A DNA stretch of 64,000 nt from Enoplolaimus lenunculus (taxonomy: Eukaryota > Nematoda > Enoplea > Enoplida > Thoracostomopsidae). The notes under the pieces are model-generated. The model was not told where the DNA came from and did not search any database. It saw only the letters and a list, made by a program, of their open reading frames with translations. The number at the start of each line of letters is the position of its first letter. Positions within the stretch are counted from its first letter, which is position 1. The stretch covers positions 310,001 through 374,000 of the forward strand of contig JASANG010001656.1 in assembly GCA_030248215.1 (NCBI GenBank). Reading direction: 5' to 3'. Below, in pieces: positions 1-11,307 of this stretch. Made by a program: the position numbers and the translations under genes.

Positions 1-149
1 CGAATACTTCGGAGCAAGTCAGTTTTTGCCACAGGAATAAATTTCAATTTAACATGGACGAATTCAAGAAACAGCCCGCAACCAAATACCAAGACACCTT
101 CTGAAACGGCAAAATAAATATCAGTCACCTTCTCATTCGGGTCACTACA
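1..149 (-). mobile_element. Fragment of solo-LTR-like element (TGTAGTGACCC family)
   Basis: The end CATTCGGGTCACTACA closes at 149, and the interior matches, in reverse, two parts of the complete copy at 7397-7776 (the AAATAAATATCAGTC block and the CTTCGGAGCAAGTCAGTT block). The copy is cut by the window start. Confidence 0.6.
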
Positions 150-211
150 GTACTTAAATTTACTTCACCAAAGTCCAAAAGAAGTAGCTTTCAGAATATG
201 CTACTATTTTT

Positions 212-233
212 GAGACGGCCTGAAAGCCGTCTC
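212..233. repeat. Perfect 8-bp hairpin
   Basis: GAGACGGC (212-219) and GCCGTCTC (226-233) flank a 6-nt loop. No poly-T run or gene lies beside it, so no function is assigned. Confidence 0.5.
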
Positions 234-544
234 TCTTCAAAGACGGCAAATTCTCGAGGTATAAATTTTGTAATCGTTTGTTTTTGTTAAATATTTAGTT
301 GTGAAGCATATTTTTCCGTTTTTGCTTAGTGATCTTAAACGAAACATTTGTTACAGAATTATTTATTAATAAATGGAAGCCTCCTACATTTTAGCTTTGG
401 AAGAAAAAAGCCCACCCAGGAAAATCCTACTTCTATTTTTGACCTCTATGTGCTAATACGCAGGCTTGATTTGCATATGTGCATGTGCAATAACGTACAA
501 AGGCATGCTGCTGGGCAGTATGTATGTAGACTATTAAAAGTAAC

Positions 545-650
545 GGCCCATGTAAAAATCAGAGGCCGGACCGATTTTCCACGGGACTGCAATAAAGTAA
601 GCTTAAGCTTTAGCCTATTTTTTGCTTAAGCTTTAAAGCCTATTTCTTAA
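545..650 (+). mobile_element. MITE-A, partial copy
   Basis: It starts with the family end GGCCCATGTAAAAATCAG and runs through the conserved block CGGGACTGCAATAAAGTAAG into TTAAGCTTTA words. The right end is missing or very diverged; a possible remnant with TTAGGTTTAGG lies at 1050-1106. Confidence 0.65.
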
Positions 651-1395
651 CATCCAGTACAAACAGAAATTGTTCAATGACCTCCATTTAGGCTCTTTTT
701 GCGTGCCCATAAACGTTTGCCCAAAAGATGATCGGATTTCAAATATTTCTGCATATTTGAGCTTCATATGACACCACCAATAACCATTTCACACCCAAAT
801 GTATTTGACGTTACAATGTCCCCCCCCTTTGGACCCAAATAAATTTTTGTGGAAAGTTATGAAACTCATGTGGCTAACCAAATACTTTTGCAGGTTTTTA
901 GTCAACGGATTAAAGATCCAGGACAAAGGCGTAAAAAAGTACGGTATTGCGGACAGCAAAATTAGGCCCATTGTCAAGTATGAACACTTGCTCCTTGGAA
1001 GACAGAGAACCAGAGGACTTAGAAACGTGCAACTTTTGGGCTTAGATTAACATTTAGGTTTAGGTTTGTGCTTAGTAAGCGCACCTCTGTTGTTAACATG
1101 CGCCAAAAAATTGTTCTTAAGTGAGCAAATCGATGAGAATTGAAAATTTGCACGCATAATTTGCCTAACTTTTTGACGTAAAAAATTTTTGAATCATAAG
1201 ATGGGAACGTCGAGACGTTAAAAAATTTAATTTTTCAAGAACCTGAATTTAGGAAAATCATGAGAAACTTAATCAAATATGCTAAAATTTACAAAATCCA
1301 ACCATTTTGGGGCCAACGACGGCTCGCGGTTGACAAACGGTGAACATTCCAAATATGCAAATAGACATTTTCGACAGTTCATGTAAAAATTAATA

Positions 1396-1818
1396 ATTGT
1401 GCTCAAGTACCGGATGTCCCTAGCGCAACCGGATATTATCATATATGTTGGGCTTAACCTTCTCACTCATAGAGTATACTATGAGCAACTAAATACAATA
1501 ATGGACAAGCAATACGCACACTGTGAGCATTGTTTAACATTTATAACATATATCCGCAGTGTTAAATCTCAACAAGATGTGAGAGCACCCTCGGGCTCGA
1601 GCGTCAAGCTGCTATAGCTCAGTGGTCATCGTAAACGCCTCTCACTCGTGAGACTGGGGTTCGAATGTCACCTTGAAATTACGTCTCATTTGAAATTGAA
1701 AATATTCATGTGAGAAAGGGTTAAATGCTGGCACTGTCGTAAATATAAAGTACATAGACAAATTGTGCTCAGATACCGGATGTCCCTAGCGCAACCGGAT
1801 ATTAGCATGCATGTTTGG
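1396..1818 (+). repeat. Direct repeats either side of a SINE
   Basis: Two near-identical ~52-bp blocks, at 1396-1450 and 1763-1818, share ATTGTGCTCA and CCGGATGTCCCTAGCGCAAC. They lie about 367 bp apart, with a tRNA-derived SINE between them. They could be ends of one older element that the SINE entered. Confidence 0.6.
1571..1722 (+). mobile_element. tRNA-derived SINE (family S1)
   Basis: A pol III A-box-like TAGCTCAGTGGTCA at 1614-1627 and a B-box-like GGGTTCGAATG at 1658-1668 are spaced as in tRNA genes. The arms do not form a proper cloverleaf. Related copies at 38464-38608 and 46367-46495 share the head (CTCGGGCTCGAGCGTCAAGC here and in the former), and the first two share the tail ATATTCATGTGA. 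Confidence 0.7.
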
Positions 1819-2637
1819 CTGAAATTATTCTACTGATGTTTAATCTCCAGGTATTTACTTACGGATCGTCCAATCTCATCTTGAAACAAAAAGGTACACA
1901 AATTAGTTACAAAGTCAGCATTAGCAAAAAACAACGACTACAGTTAACAGGCACAAACCGCATGCATGCGTTTACTGTACTGCAGCGAGTCCAAAGCTTT
2001 ACTCTATAAGCTAAGAAGAAGCAAAAAAAAAATAATTTAAATTAGAAAATATTACAAATTGCAAAAAATGAAACAAAAAAACACAAACGTGCAATTATAA
2101 ATTTCAAACGAGTTTGGTGTTTGCTGCAAATTAAAGTAATGCCTCGATTGCATTTCAGACGGCACAAAACCCATCGTAATATCAGTTATACAAATATCCG
2201 TCCGTAATATTGCATTTATATAAAAATAAATTGCCAAACCAGAAAGAAATTTTTTCCCGACTAACCATCCATATTTACGTCCTAAATTTAACAAATACAA
2301 AAACCCAAAATCCATTCAAACTACCAAACGTCCAATTATTAACCTTAAAAACAACCGAAATACCAGACAATTCCTAGCCAGAAACGCTCAACGCTCTCGT
2401 AGCAAACTTCTGCCGCTCTTGGACGTTTTTACGAAATGTGAGAATAAAAATAGGAAATTTCAGAATGCATCTTGTAAAATTTTATGACCCATTACCATGT
2501 GAAGCTCTGGTCACACCAGGTTATCGGTGTTGTATACGAATGTTTTTCCATAACATTTACCCTTTTAAGCTACACGTTTCTTTCTTTCATACCATGTTTT
2601 TTCGCCACTTGGATTAATTCGTCCCTTATTGCGTAAC

Positions 2638-2638
2638 C

Positions 2639-2679
<41 letters not shown>

Positions 2680-2680
2680 C
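2638..2680. repeat. (CAA)n microsatellite
   Basis: About 14 CAA units in a row. The LINE at 56640-61815 also ends in a short CAA run, so this could be a truncated retrotransposon tail, but the adjacent sequence does not match that LINE. Confidence 0.85.
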
Positions 2681-2940
2681 TCTGAATGTTGCATTCGAAT
2701 TTCATTGACGCTTTTAGTAACTCATCGCAAATCAGTTACTTGTCGAAACAGATAAAAAAATTGCGTCTTATCTGACTGAAGTGCGATCCAATTACACTTT
2801 ATTCTGAACATTTGTCGCTTGTTAACGCGATCAGCAAAACTTATACACATCGATTGCGAACACTCTGTAATGTACTACATTACACAGACGCTATCAGTAT
2901 CACGCGATACAAAATAATAGCACCGGTATTGACCATAATT

Positions 2941-3110
2941 AGGGCGGCGCTATGCTTGTCGTTCGGCGTTGTCCGGTACCGGGATGGCACCGCGCGTCAA
3001 AAAAGTTTGTATAAAAAATTGATATGCGGTTCCATGCGGCAACAAACGTGCGCTGCAAATGCGGTGACGGACGGCGCCGGACGTCATCAAAAATATACCG
3101 CCGCCCTGAA
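2941..3110 (+). repeat. Dispersed repeat, GGCGGCGCTA family
   Basis: The order of blocks GGCGGCGCTA, CGTCAAAAAA, GATATGC and CATGCGGCAA recurs at 45845-45950. The interior is GC-rich compared with its surroundings. No coding potential is recognised. Confidence 0.5.
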
Positions 3111-3262
3111 TCCGGTTGCAACGGCTGCAAAACAATCGTATAGAGGAACGAAACGTGTACCATAAAACGATATAAAAATCATGCTGGAAAAACAATCCTA
3201 CACAACTCCGGATACAACTCAAACGACATCAAATCATGTTTAATATTATCATTTCGATGGTG

Positions 3263-4992
3263 TTACGCCTTGGCCGGGGGCACAGCGGCGTTATAGACAT
3301 TTCCGGCGACAAGTCCAACGAAACACGCCGCCACCAGCGGATTTGTTGACCGAGTAACCAATCCTGTAACTGCACCAAGCGTTCCAAACGTCGTTACCGC
3401 ACGATCAATATTGAGTTGATTTCGGTTCCTTCGAATTCGATATGCCCGATCATAATACGGCTCAACGCCTTCATATTTATACGTATTCACAATCCCGAAT
3501 ACAGGCGCCGCCACCAAACCAGCAACCAGACCAATTCGACCGCCTTTATAAAATAAACGCCTGAAATTGGTCAAATTTATTATTTAGAGACTAAACAGGG
3601 GATTATGTTTTCGGTACGTACGCGCACGCCTTGCTGACATTAACCTCAGAAATCATAGCTGCAGCAATTGGACAAATTTTTCCAAAAGCAGGTAACCATT
3701 GGCTGCAATTGAACTAAATTTTCAGTAAACAGGTAACCAACCCTTGGCTGCAATTCGACTAAATTTTCACTAAGCAGGCAACCCTTGGCAGCAATTGGAC
3801 TGAATTTTCAGTACGCAGGTAACCCTTGGCTGCAATTGGACTAAATTTTCAGTAAGCAGGTAACTTTTGGCAGCAATTGGACTAAATTTTCAGTAAGCAG
3901 GTAACCCTTGGCTGCAATTGCACTAAATTTTCAGTACGCAGGTAACCCTTGGCTGCAATTGGACTAAATTTTCAGTACGCATGTAACCCTCGGCAACAAT
4001 TGGAGTAAATTTTCAGTACACAGGTAACCCTTGACAGCAATTGGACTAAATTTTCACTAAGCAGGCAACCCTTGGCTGCAAACTGGACTAAATTTTCAGT
4101 AAACAATTAACCCTTGGCAGCAATGAGCAATGGGACTAAATTTTCAGTAAGCAGGTAACTTTTGGCTGCAATTGGACTAAATTTTCTGTAAGCAGGTAAC
4201 CCTGCCTTTACTTCGGTAAGGATACCAGTTCCTGTAGTATCCATGAAACTTAAAAACAAAACAAAAACAGCACAAAACTGCTGAAATTTAAGCATAACTG
4301 AAAAAGCCATGCGATGACTATCAAGCAAAGCAACTATACCTTCTGCAGCATGCATGGGTACCATCAAATTCAGTTGTGTATCCCAGAAAAGATAAAAGCT
4401 CATCTTAGTCTCAAATGTATGCATAATAAGCCTTCATCTGAATCTTAAATATGAAGGGAAAGTGTACAAAGTCCTAAATTCTGATGATAATAATACGTAG
4501 CCCCCCTAAAACATCAAAATATTTTGCTAATCATCCAAAAATAAATTTTATGCGGACACTTTTAACTGCGTACAATTTTAAATCTAAATTCTCCAATCAG
4601 CATACGAGGACCGGAAAAGTTAACCAACTACGAAATAAATACAAACATACACACAACTTGATTATTAATATTGACTCACTGTGCATTAACGGCCGTACGA
4701 GGGCCTTTGATAACACTCACAGTCGGGCCAATCACACCGCCTAACAGGACGCCGGCCTGAATGCCTTTGTGAATAATATGACTGTACAGTTCAGCCGCTA
4801 AAATCAAAATCATTTCTATAATACTCAAATTCAAACCAACACAAATTATACGATTTTCATTTTCTACTCATTTTCCAAAATTTCATAAAAAAGATCAAAA
4901 ATATCCGAAAGTTCGCAAAACAGAAAACAATTCAATCGAATTTCTGTTCAAACGAACCATTGTTTACAAACCGAAGACCTGTACGGATCCAT
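3263..4992 (-). CDS. Small four-helix membrane protein, paralog 1
   Basis: Exons read as 4992-4968 (tentative first exon, 25 nt, starting MDPYRSSV), 4797-4680 and 3560-3263. The product is about 147 residues. Acceptors are GATTTTAG at 4798 and AATTTCAG at 3561; donors are GTGAGT after 4680 and a weaker GTAAAC after 4968. It has four glycine-rich hydrophobic segments and a conserved basic loop (YDRAYRIRRNRNQLNIDR) before the last two. This layout resembles small inner-membrane proteins of the Tim17/NDUFA11 type, or the nematode DUF1757 group as remembered; mitochondrial location is inference. A paralog at 11308-12892 has the same loop and the same phase-2 intron before an Arg-Leu pair. The large intron holds a 42-bp tandem array. 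Exons 2 and 3 are secure; exon 1 is a guess from phase and spacing. Confidence 0.7.
3661..4204. repeat. 42-bp tandem array inside an intron
   Basis: About 13 imperfect units around TTGGCTGCAATTGGACTAAA followed by TTTTCAGTAAGCAGGTAACC lie in the last intron of the membrane-protein gene. Each unit contains TTTTCAG on the plus strand, but the gene reads on the minus strand, so these are not its acceptors. Confidence 0.9.
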
Positions 4993-6932
4993 TAAGTCCG
5001 CCCGGGACGGCTCAAAGGCTGGCGTGCGCAGGTAAACAGAAAACAAAACTCAAAATGCATGCAAATGCAAACTAAAATATTAATAAAATGTAAAAAATAA
5101 AATACAAAAAAACCGCAAACACTAACTTAGAACGTCATGCACTATTTACACTCTGCTCAAAACGACACTAACACTACAGTTCAGAACATAAATTTCTACA
5201 GCTGCGTTGTGTTTCTGGCAATATGTCTTCGATTCAACTATCCAGCTAATATTTCTTACATCACATTTAGATACATAAGCGCAGTTAGGATTTTAATTGT
5301 TGGGAAAACACTCATGGTGGGTGACCGGATAAAAATAACGACTGGACAAAAAAACCGTCCGGAAAATATGCCATATTTCAGGGTGCGACAGGATATTCGG
5401 TTCTGGTTTACATGCGATTCCGACGACCAGTATAAACCTACCGTATACCGGATGTTTACTGTTGTGGTTCCGAATACCAGAAACCTGCTTTTGACAGTTG
5501 GACAATCTTAATATTTTGCTGCGATTACCTTTCTAGCCAAGTTAAGCAAGCTAAGTTTTTTCAATAACTAAAATATAATCAAAAATCCAAACAAATATAA
5601 TTCAGTGAATACATAGTTTTTTTGCACGACATTAATTTCAACAATGCTCATATTTACCAGCTATATCCGGCTAATATCCGGTTCCGGTAAAAACTCAATA
5701 TCCGGCTCCGAAAAATTAATATTCGGTTGCACCTTGATATATAATATATGTATCTATTATATGTATTAGATATATGTGTGCAGTTTATGTGCAAATAAGC
5801 TTATTTTAGTTTCCACCAACAACGAAAACTTTTCGTTTATTATATTTTATTAATTTTTATTATATATCATTCATTTATGGTACTACGTAGTCCAAAAATA
5901 CTTCATTTTGAAATTTTAGCTGATCCAATCATAAAAAGCGGGAACTACTGGATTCAAGTTATAGTAATGCCTTACCAGGATGGTCTATCGTCTGCAGTTC
6001 AATATCTGATTGCTCTATTCCAAAAAAATTTTTCATATAAGCCTGATCCGTTAGTATCATAATTATGAATAATTTCGAAATTAATTTGAAAACAAAATTT
6101 AATTTAATAAACACCTGTCAATATAACCGGCACTATTTCAATACAGCAACCGTGAACTTTTCGGTATTTTTTAATTCAATTACTGCAATAGTGATTGTGG
6201 CAAAACAACCAGACGGTTGCATCTATACGGTCTGCACGACTCCTGTTCGAAATATTGTCCAAATTTATGGACCATGTTGCGAATCGAACTTAGGTCCTTC
6301 ATTTCAGTATTTTTAATACATGACGAGCTCTCGCCAGATCAGTAAACAGTGAAACCAAGGTATAGCCGAATATCCATTCTATTCCCGTGAAAATGGGAGT
6401 CCGTATCCGTGTCCGTTAAACCCGAGTCGCCGCCCATCGACGAGTCGCCGCCCATCGAATACCGGAACTTTCGTTTTTATCCGGTTTTCTATTTTATCCT
6501 GGCCAATGAGTATTCTAAAGTCAACATGCAAATATAACACAAAACACAGACATTATAATAACAGTAAAATGTTACTATCAAATCAATATTTTAATCTATA
6601 AACATTTCAAAACTTTTCAGCAGTCTAACTAATCGTTTATCAAAATGTCAACAGTTACATATTGAATCTAGCAGAAAATATCTATCGTGTAAAGGCCAAA
6701 AACTACAGAATAAAGTGAACGCTTAACTGCATAAACTCCGCACAATTACTGTTCAAGGTAAAACCGCGCGATTCTTCTGCATTCGGCAAATTAAATGAGG
6801 TAAAAAATTGACAAAGTTTAACCATAATTAAGTATGAAATGTTATCAAAATTGTCCATTAAGTAGTTCTCTTTGGCGAAATCTCAGTATTTACTCATGAA
6901 ATGCCCAAAAAATATCGACGGCACAAAACTTA
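4993..6932. other. Gene-free stretch with repeat fragments
   Basis: No exon was recognised. It holds CCGGA-word segments (5317-5500 and 5648-5734, the latter ending CGGTTGCACC), a decayed SINE S3 at 6228-6300, and a short duplication of CGAGTCGCCGCCCAT near 6424-6460. Confidence 0.5.
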
Positions 6933-7080
6933 CACTGCAAAAAATGATGAGTCAAATTGACTCTCCGAAATAGGATCTACGGGACTACCGAGTCAAATTG
7001 ACTCCGAAATAGGCTCTACGGGACTATTGAGTCAAATTCGACTCCTGTCAAAGTCAAATTCGACTCACTGAGAGTGTGCA
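6933..7080 (+). mobile_element. MITE-B, rearranged copy
   Basis: It begins CACTGCAAAAAATGATGAGT and repeats GAGTCAAATTGACTC followed by CCGAAATAGG twice, about 53 bp apart. Unlike the full copies at 29907 and 48226 it does not close into a full palindrome, so the second arm was lost or replaced by a duplication of the first. Confidence 0.65.
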
Positions 7081-7396
7081 ACCGAAGATGAAAACCAGAC
7101 CCGTAGGTCATGTTTTAGTACCAAGCCTAAATACTCAGTCGACAATTTCGAGTCTAGCTGCTCCCACGTTCTCCTTTAAAGTTAACACAAAGTCAGACAT
7201 GCTGCACACTAGAGCCTTTATTCAAGAACAAACTCTGCTGCGCTCTAAAACCATCCAAACTATCGCTCATACTGTAACCAACAAATTAGTCTCACCACAT
7301 ACACAGCTTGAAAAAATTTATTATGGCAGAAAATCATGCATTAGTTTAAAACACATTTGCAATCATTACCATTGTGGACCACTATTTATCAAATAC

Positions 7397-7776
7397 TGTA
7401 GTGACCCAAATGGGACAAAAAGACTGATATTTATTTTGCCTCTCCATAGGATGTACCCTGTTATTCGGTTACGGTCTGTCATTTATTATTATTAATTCAG
7501 CCCATGTTAATTGTACCCAACACCCCTGCTTTTTATATTCTTGCTTTTGGGCAGAACTGACTTGCTCCGAAGACATTTTTATTCATTGCCACGCCCGTTA
7601 ATCTTTGTTCTGGATTCAATAAAGTTTAGATGGATTGTCTGAGTGTTTGTTATTGGTGTTTTTATGAACTGTAACTAAGACATTCATATCAACTTAATAA
7701 GCAACACGAAATCCTATTGATTGGCACTCACAACGGGGACTTCCTCTTATAACCCGCTCTCATTCGGGTCACTACA
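7397..7776 (+). mobile_element. Solo-LTR-like element, complete copy
   Basis: A 380-bp unit starts TGTAGTGACCCAAATG and ends CATTCGGGTCACTACA, so it has TG...CA ends inside 16-bp inverted repeats. It carries a poly(A)-type AATAAA near 7618. Flanks AATAC and AGTAC could be a 5-bp target duplication with one change. Related copies lie at 1-149, 37689-37935 and 38101-38819. No internal retrotransposon region is present. Confidence 0.6.
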
Positions 7777-8256
7777 AGTACTGCATATATTGCGATAAAG
7801 CTACAATTTGTAAAAACAAATATTTAGCAAGAAATTTCAACTTTAAAATTTTGTCGTTTTTGCCAATTTCGTATAACATTTTCAGTTTCTTCAACATAAT
7901 ATTACAACACACGGAATATAGCGAATACAAACTCTAAACTACGCGGAAACCCTACATTACAGCGAAAAAACATAAACACATATAGAAAAAGCACAACATG
8001 GCACATGAGCAAGTAACGCTGCGTTGCATAGAACAAAAAGAAACAAACCTTTTGCATTTTAATACTGAAAAATTCAATCTTCGAAGCCAAGAAATTCTTT
8101 CTTTTAACCACACCCAAACCTTTTAACGACAGTCAAAGTTAGATAGTTTTGGTTTTTTATAAGTTTTGTTTTTTTATATATTATTTGTGGCAGTTTTTCT
8201 CTAAACCTAATAATTTGCCAGCCAAGTCCGCAATACACGCTCCATCTGTTTGTCAA

Positions 8257-8322
8257 GGTGCATCCGGATTTAGAAAATACTGCCAGCGGAACAGAACCTG
8301 AAAATAATTCCGGATGTTACAC
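8257..8322. mobile_element. Short CCGGA-word TIR element
   Basis: GGTGCATCCGGA at the left and TCCGGATGTTACACC at the right are inverted copies about 40 bp apart. The ends match the larger element at 55823-56237. Confidence 0.5.
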
Positions 8323-10065
8323 CAAAACCAGGCAGATGAGATTCAAAAATATTAACATCAAAACGCCAGAAAATCCGTTGTTCCCTATTCCATCATCATC
8401 ATTTAGACTCTGCAACAGCGTCAGTAACAATTCGTCACCAGACAACTCGTCGACCGACAACTGTAGGGATGCATCTGGGCACGTGCACTTAAAGCTCGCC
8501 AGTTATTTTTCAAATGCAACCCGCAAGGCGCAAAATGTGTGCGCCAGGGTTGAAACCGCGAGAATTTTGTTATCAAGCGCGGTACGGGCATTGCCTGAGT
8601 CTTGGTCGCGCTATGCGGCCTCGGGGTATGGCGATTCTCAGGCGCACAAGCGGTTTATAATTTTTAGAACCTCGAATATCTCTGGGAGCTGAAACTACAA
8701 ACCGCGCGGGAACTTCTTATTAGACTTTACTTTTGATTCCCCGAAATCGCCGTTTTGGCTTGGTTTCTCCCTTATCTTTCTTAACAGTATTTACTGTGTT
8801 GCTCAATTTTGTTGTTTTTGTTTTTGTTGTTGTTGTTATTTCTCTTGGTACTTTTGTTGGTTTGCGCCCTACGCAAACCGCTTGCCGGTTTTCAGAAAAT
8901 TCATTAAATTTACAAATTTTACCGAATTTTATGCAAATTTATGCAAAATAGGTGTAGCCGGAATCAGACCTATATAAACGGCTACAAATCATTCTCCTCA
9001 GGCATTCAGTTTGCATCTTGTATCGTCACATTGCCAGTATGGCACATCAACATACTGATGCCTACCAGTGTTGCTTTCATGTTCTTTGTTTGGTTCTTTT
9101 CATAGGTGTAGCCGGCTTCAAGAAAGAAGGCGGCTACGGTAAATTTTGAATTTGCAAAATGTTCTCTCGCGTACCGGTGGCCGGAGGTGTCAGCGGTACC
9201 AGGGAATGAGCCAAAAATTTAACGTGTTCAATAGTATTGTTTTTCAATAATAAAATATAGGTGCCGAGTTTACATGGATAAACCCACACATTTTCTGGGA
9301 GCTCCTAAATATTTTGTTGCAGAGACGATGTTGAGATTCTTGTTTTTACCCGACTGGCTAGCCGTTGTTTTTGTTGGATCCCCGCAGGACGGGTTTGTTT
9401 TTGTTATGTCCGACCCGGACTTGCGCGATTCGCGACCGAGCAAGCCTGAGTCGGAATTTGTTATCGTTGTCCGGACTGGGGATTGGTATTTTTGTTTTTT
9501 TTTTCTTTTTCCTTTTCCCGGGTAATTTTTGGGCCCTGAGTATGGAACGATTCTTGCGTATAGTAAAAATTTCTACAGCCTTAAAATAGGCGGTGCGGGT
9601 CCCCATTTTTCTTTTTCCTTTTTGACCAATTCCTTTTTACCAAGAATTTATTTTTCCCCGCACTCCGAATTTTGCCTGCCCACTGGATGGATAACATGGT
9701 TTTGCCACGGTGGTCAGAAATTTTACCTGGGGGCAGGAATGCGCGAGGATAAGAGTCTCCTAGCCCCGAACTTGCGGCCAAAAGTCCAGCCGTGGTTCGG
9801 CTGGCCGGCTAATAGCCGGTTGCACATTGATTCGATTGCCTTATAAAAAAGCAATCCGCGGGTCCGGTGATAACGGTTATTGACTATAGGGGCACTCTAG
9901 GTCTGGGCACGGAATTCCTATCCCGAACACGGCTAAGCCAGCGTAGCTAAGCCGATTCTACAAGGTTTGCCATCGCACAATCATAAGATTGGGTTCGCCA
10001 AGGATAGGTGGCTTATGCTTAGGTGCAGGGTCCCAACCTTATAACAACTTGTAATTCGAAATTTC
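8323..10065. other. GC-richer stretch of unknown nature
   Basis: No gene was recognised. TAGGTGTAGCCGG occurs twice (about 8950 and 9104), the first followed by a TATATAA box and an inverted ACGGCTACA. Around 9785-9830 there is a compact stem-rich sequence (AGCCGTGGTTCGGCT, GCCGGCTAATAGCCGG). Long T-rich runs occur at 9480-9650. It may be the remains of an LTR-type element, but I see no reverse transcriptase or gag. Confidence 0.35.
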
Positions 10066-10196
10066 ATCGACTCGACAATTCGCCGCCGATCAGTATACTT
10101 ATGCTTAGGATTACGCTACGGATTACGCTTAAGTTTATGCTTACATTTATTCTTTGGCTTTAGGACACTGTTGGGCGACGAATTGTCGTTGATTTA
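10066..10196. mobile_element. TIR element carrying a TTAYGC array
   Basis: CGACTCGACAATTCGCCGCC at the left and GGGCGACGAATTGTCGTTGA at the right are inverted repeats. Between them are degenerate TTATGC, TTAGGA and TTACGC hexamers. The ends differ from MITE-A, so the hexamer interior is shared between two kinds of element. Confidence 0.55.
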
Positions 10197-10530
10197 ACAG
10201 CGTCACACATGAAATTTAGACAAAATGTGTGTAAATTTCAATTTATGAAAGTCAAGCAACGTAATAAAACATCATTTTGACTACAAAATTAGATAGACAC
10301 TGCGACTCCTCAAAGAGATCAACCAATTAAAACATTCAAAACGACCTGTACAAATGAAAACAATATGCACAATAAGAAAGACAACGTTCCAAATACGACA
10401 AACACCAGTTATCAATGAAATCAATCATTTTCGATAGGCCATTAGCCCATTACCAAAGTGTATAACAACGGCCAAAAAAACTGTAGTTCACATTTGACCC
10501 AAACCTGTGTCCATGTCTATTAAGTTGTTA

Positions 10531-10751
10531 GCCCGTATTCTCATATATGTGTGTAGCACCTATTACCAGTTGGTGATAGGTCTTGTAACTTTCAAACCAG
10601 GAAACGGTGATGTTTGAAATTAAGCACATTTATTGCATTCGATTTACTCTACTTCTGTGCAAATTTTGAGATCCGCAATCGCAGCAGTTGGTTAGTTTGA
10701 AAAGCTATTACTAACTGGTGATAGGTGCTATATGCATTTGAGAATATGGGC
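10531..10751. mobile_element. MITE-E, full copy
   Basis: Inverted ends GCCCGTATTCTCA and TTTGAGAATATGGGC are followed inward by a second inverted pair, CACCTATTACCAGTTGG and CTAACTGGTGATAGGTG. About 220 bp long, non-coding, with no clear target duplication. Other copies lie at 20796, 38880 and 51957. Confidence 0.7.
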
Positions 10752-10848
10752 CACTTGATATTACAAAATTTTTTCTTTGAACCCAATGAAGAAAGTATAG
10801 ATTTTTTTAAAGTACGTACCACTAAGTTGCTAAGTTAACGTTTCAATG

Positions 10849-11196
10849 CACCAGGTCAATAGAAACAAAAAAAACAAGCACTGAAATTTCATTGGCCTAA
10901 ACTACTGTCAATAGAAAAAACAAGCACTGAAATTGCATTGCCCTAAACTACCAGGTCAAAAGAAACACAAACAAGCACTGAATTTTCATTGGCCCAAACT
11001 ACCAGGTCAATAGAAACAAAAACAAGCACTGAATTTTCATTGGACCAAACTACCAGGTCAATAGAAACAAAAAACAAGCACTGAAATTTCATTGGCCCAA
11101 ACTACCAGTTCTATAGAAACAAAACACAAGCACTGAAATTTCATTGGCCCAAACTACCAGTTCTATAGAAACAAAACACAAGCACTGAAATTTCAT
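10849..11196. repeat. ~52-bp tandem array
   Basis: About seven units of ACCAGGTCAATAGAAACAAA then CAAGCACTGAAATTTCATTG lie just downstream of the second membrane-protein paralog. The unit differs from that in the first paralog's intron. Confidence 0.9.
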
Positions 11197-11307
11197 CCAG
11201 TATTTGTTACACACGTCTCTCAATATCTATTCGTCTATCTATCATTAATTATCAATGAAATAGTTCCACAAGACACTAAATATACAACCGACACTCTATA
11301 CCGCAAG

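Noticed and set aside
1609-1680. Functional tRNA gene
   Set aside because: A and B boxes are present, but the acceptor and T stems do not pair and the head recurs with SINE tails. The same applies to 25672, 26040, 54739 and 47254.
3661-4204. CRISPR-like array
   Set aside because: Units are continuous 42-bp tandem repeats without spacers, inside a eukaryotic intron.
4250-4424. Small minus-strand exons (MSFYLFWD...) in the paralog 1 intron
   Set aside because: Splice-like signals exist, but the joined product is about 36 residues with no similarity.
7076-7495. 139-codon open frame
   Set aside because: It starts at a non-ATG codon within the end of MITE-B and runs into the LTR-like element. 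No similarity.
8258-8692. 144-codon open frame
   Set aside because: It starts at a GTG within a CCGGA-word element; no ATG start, splice context or similarity.
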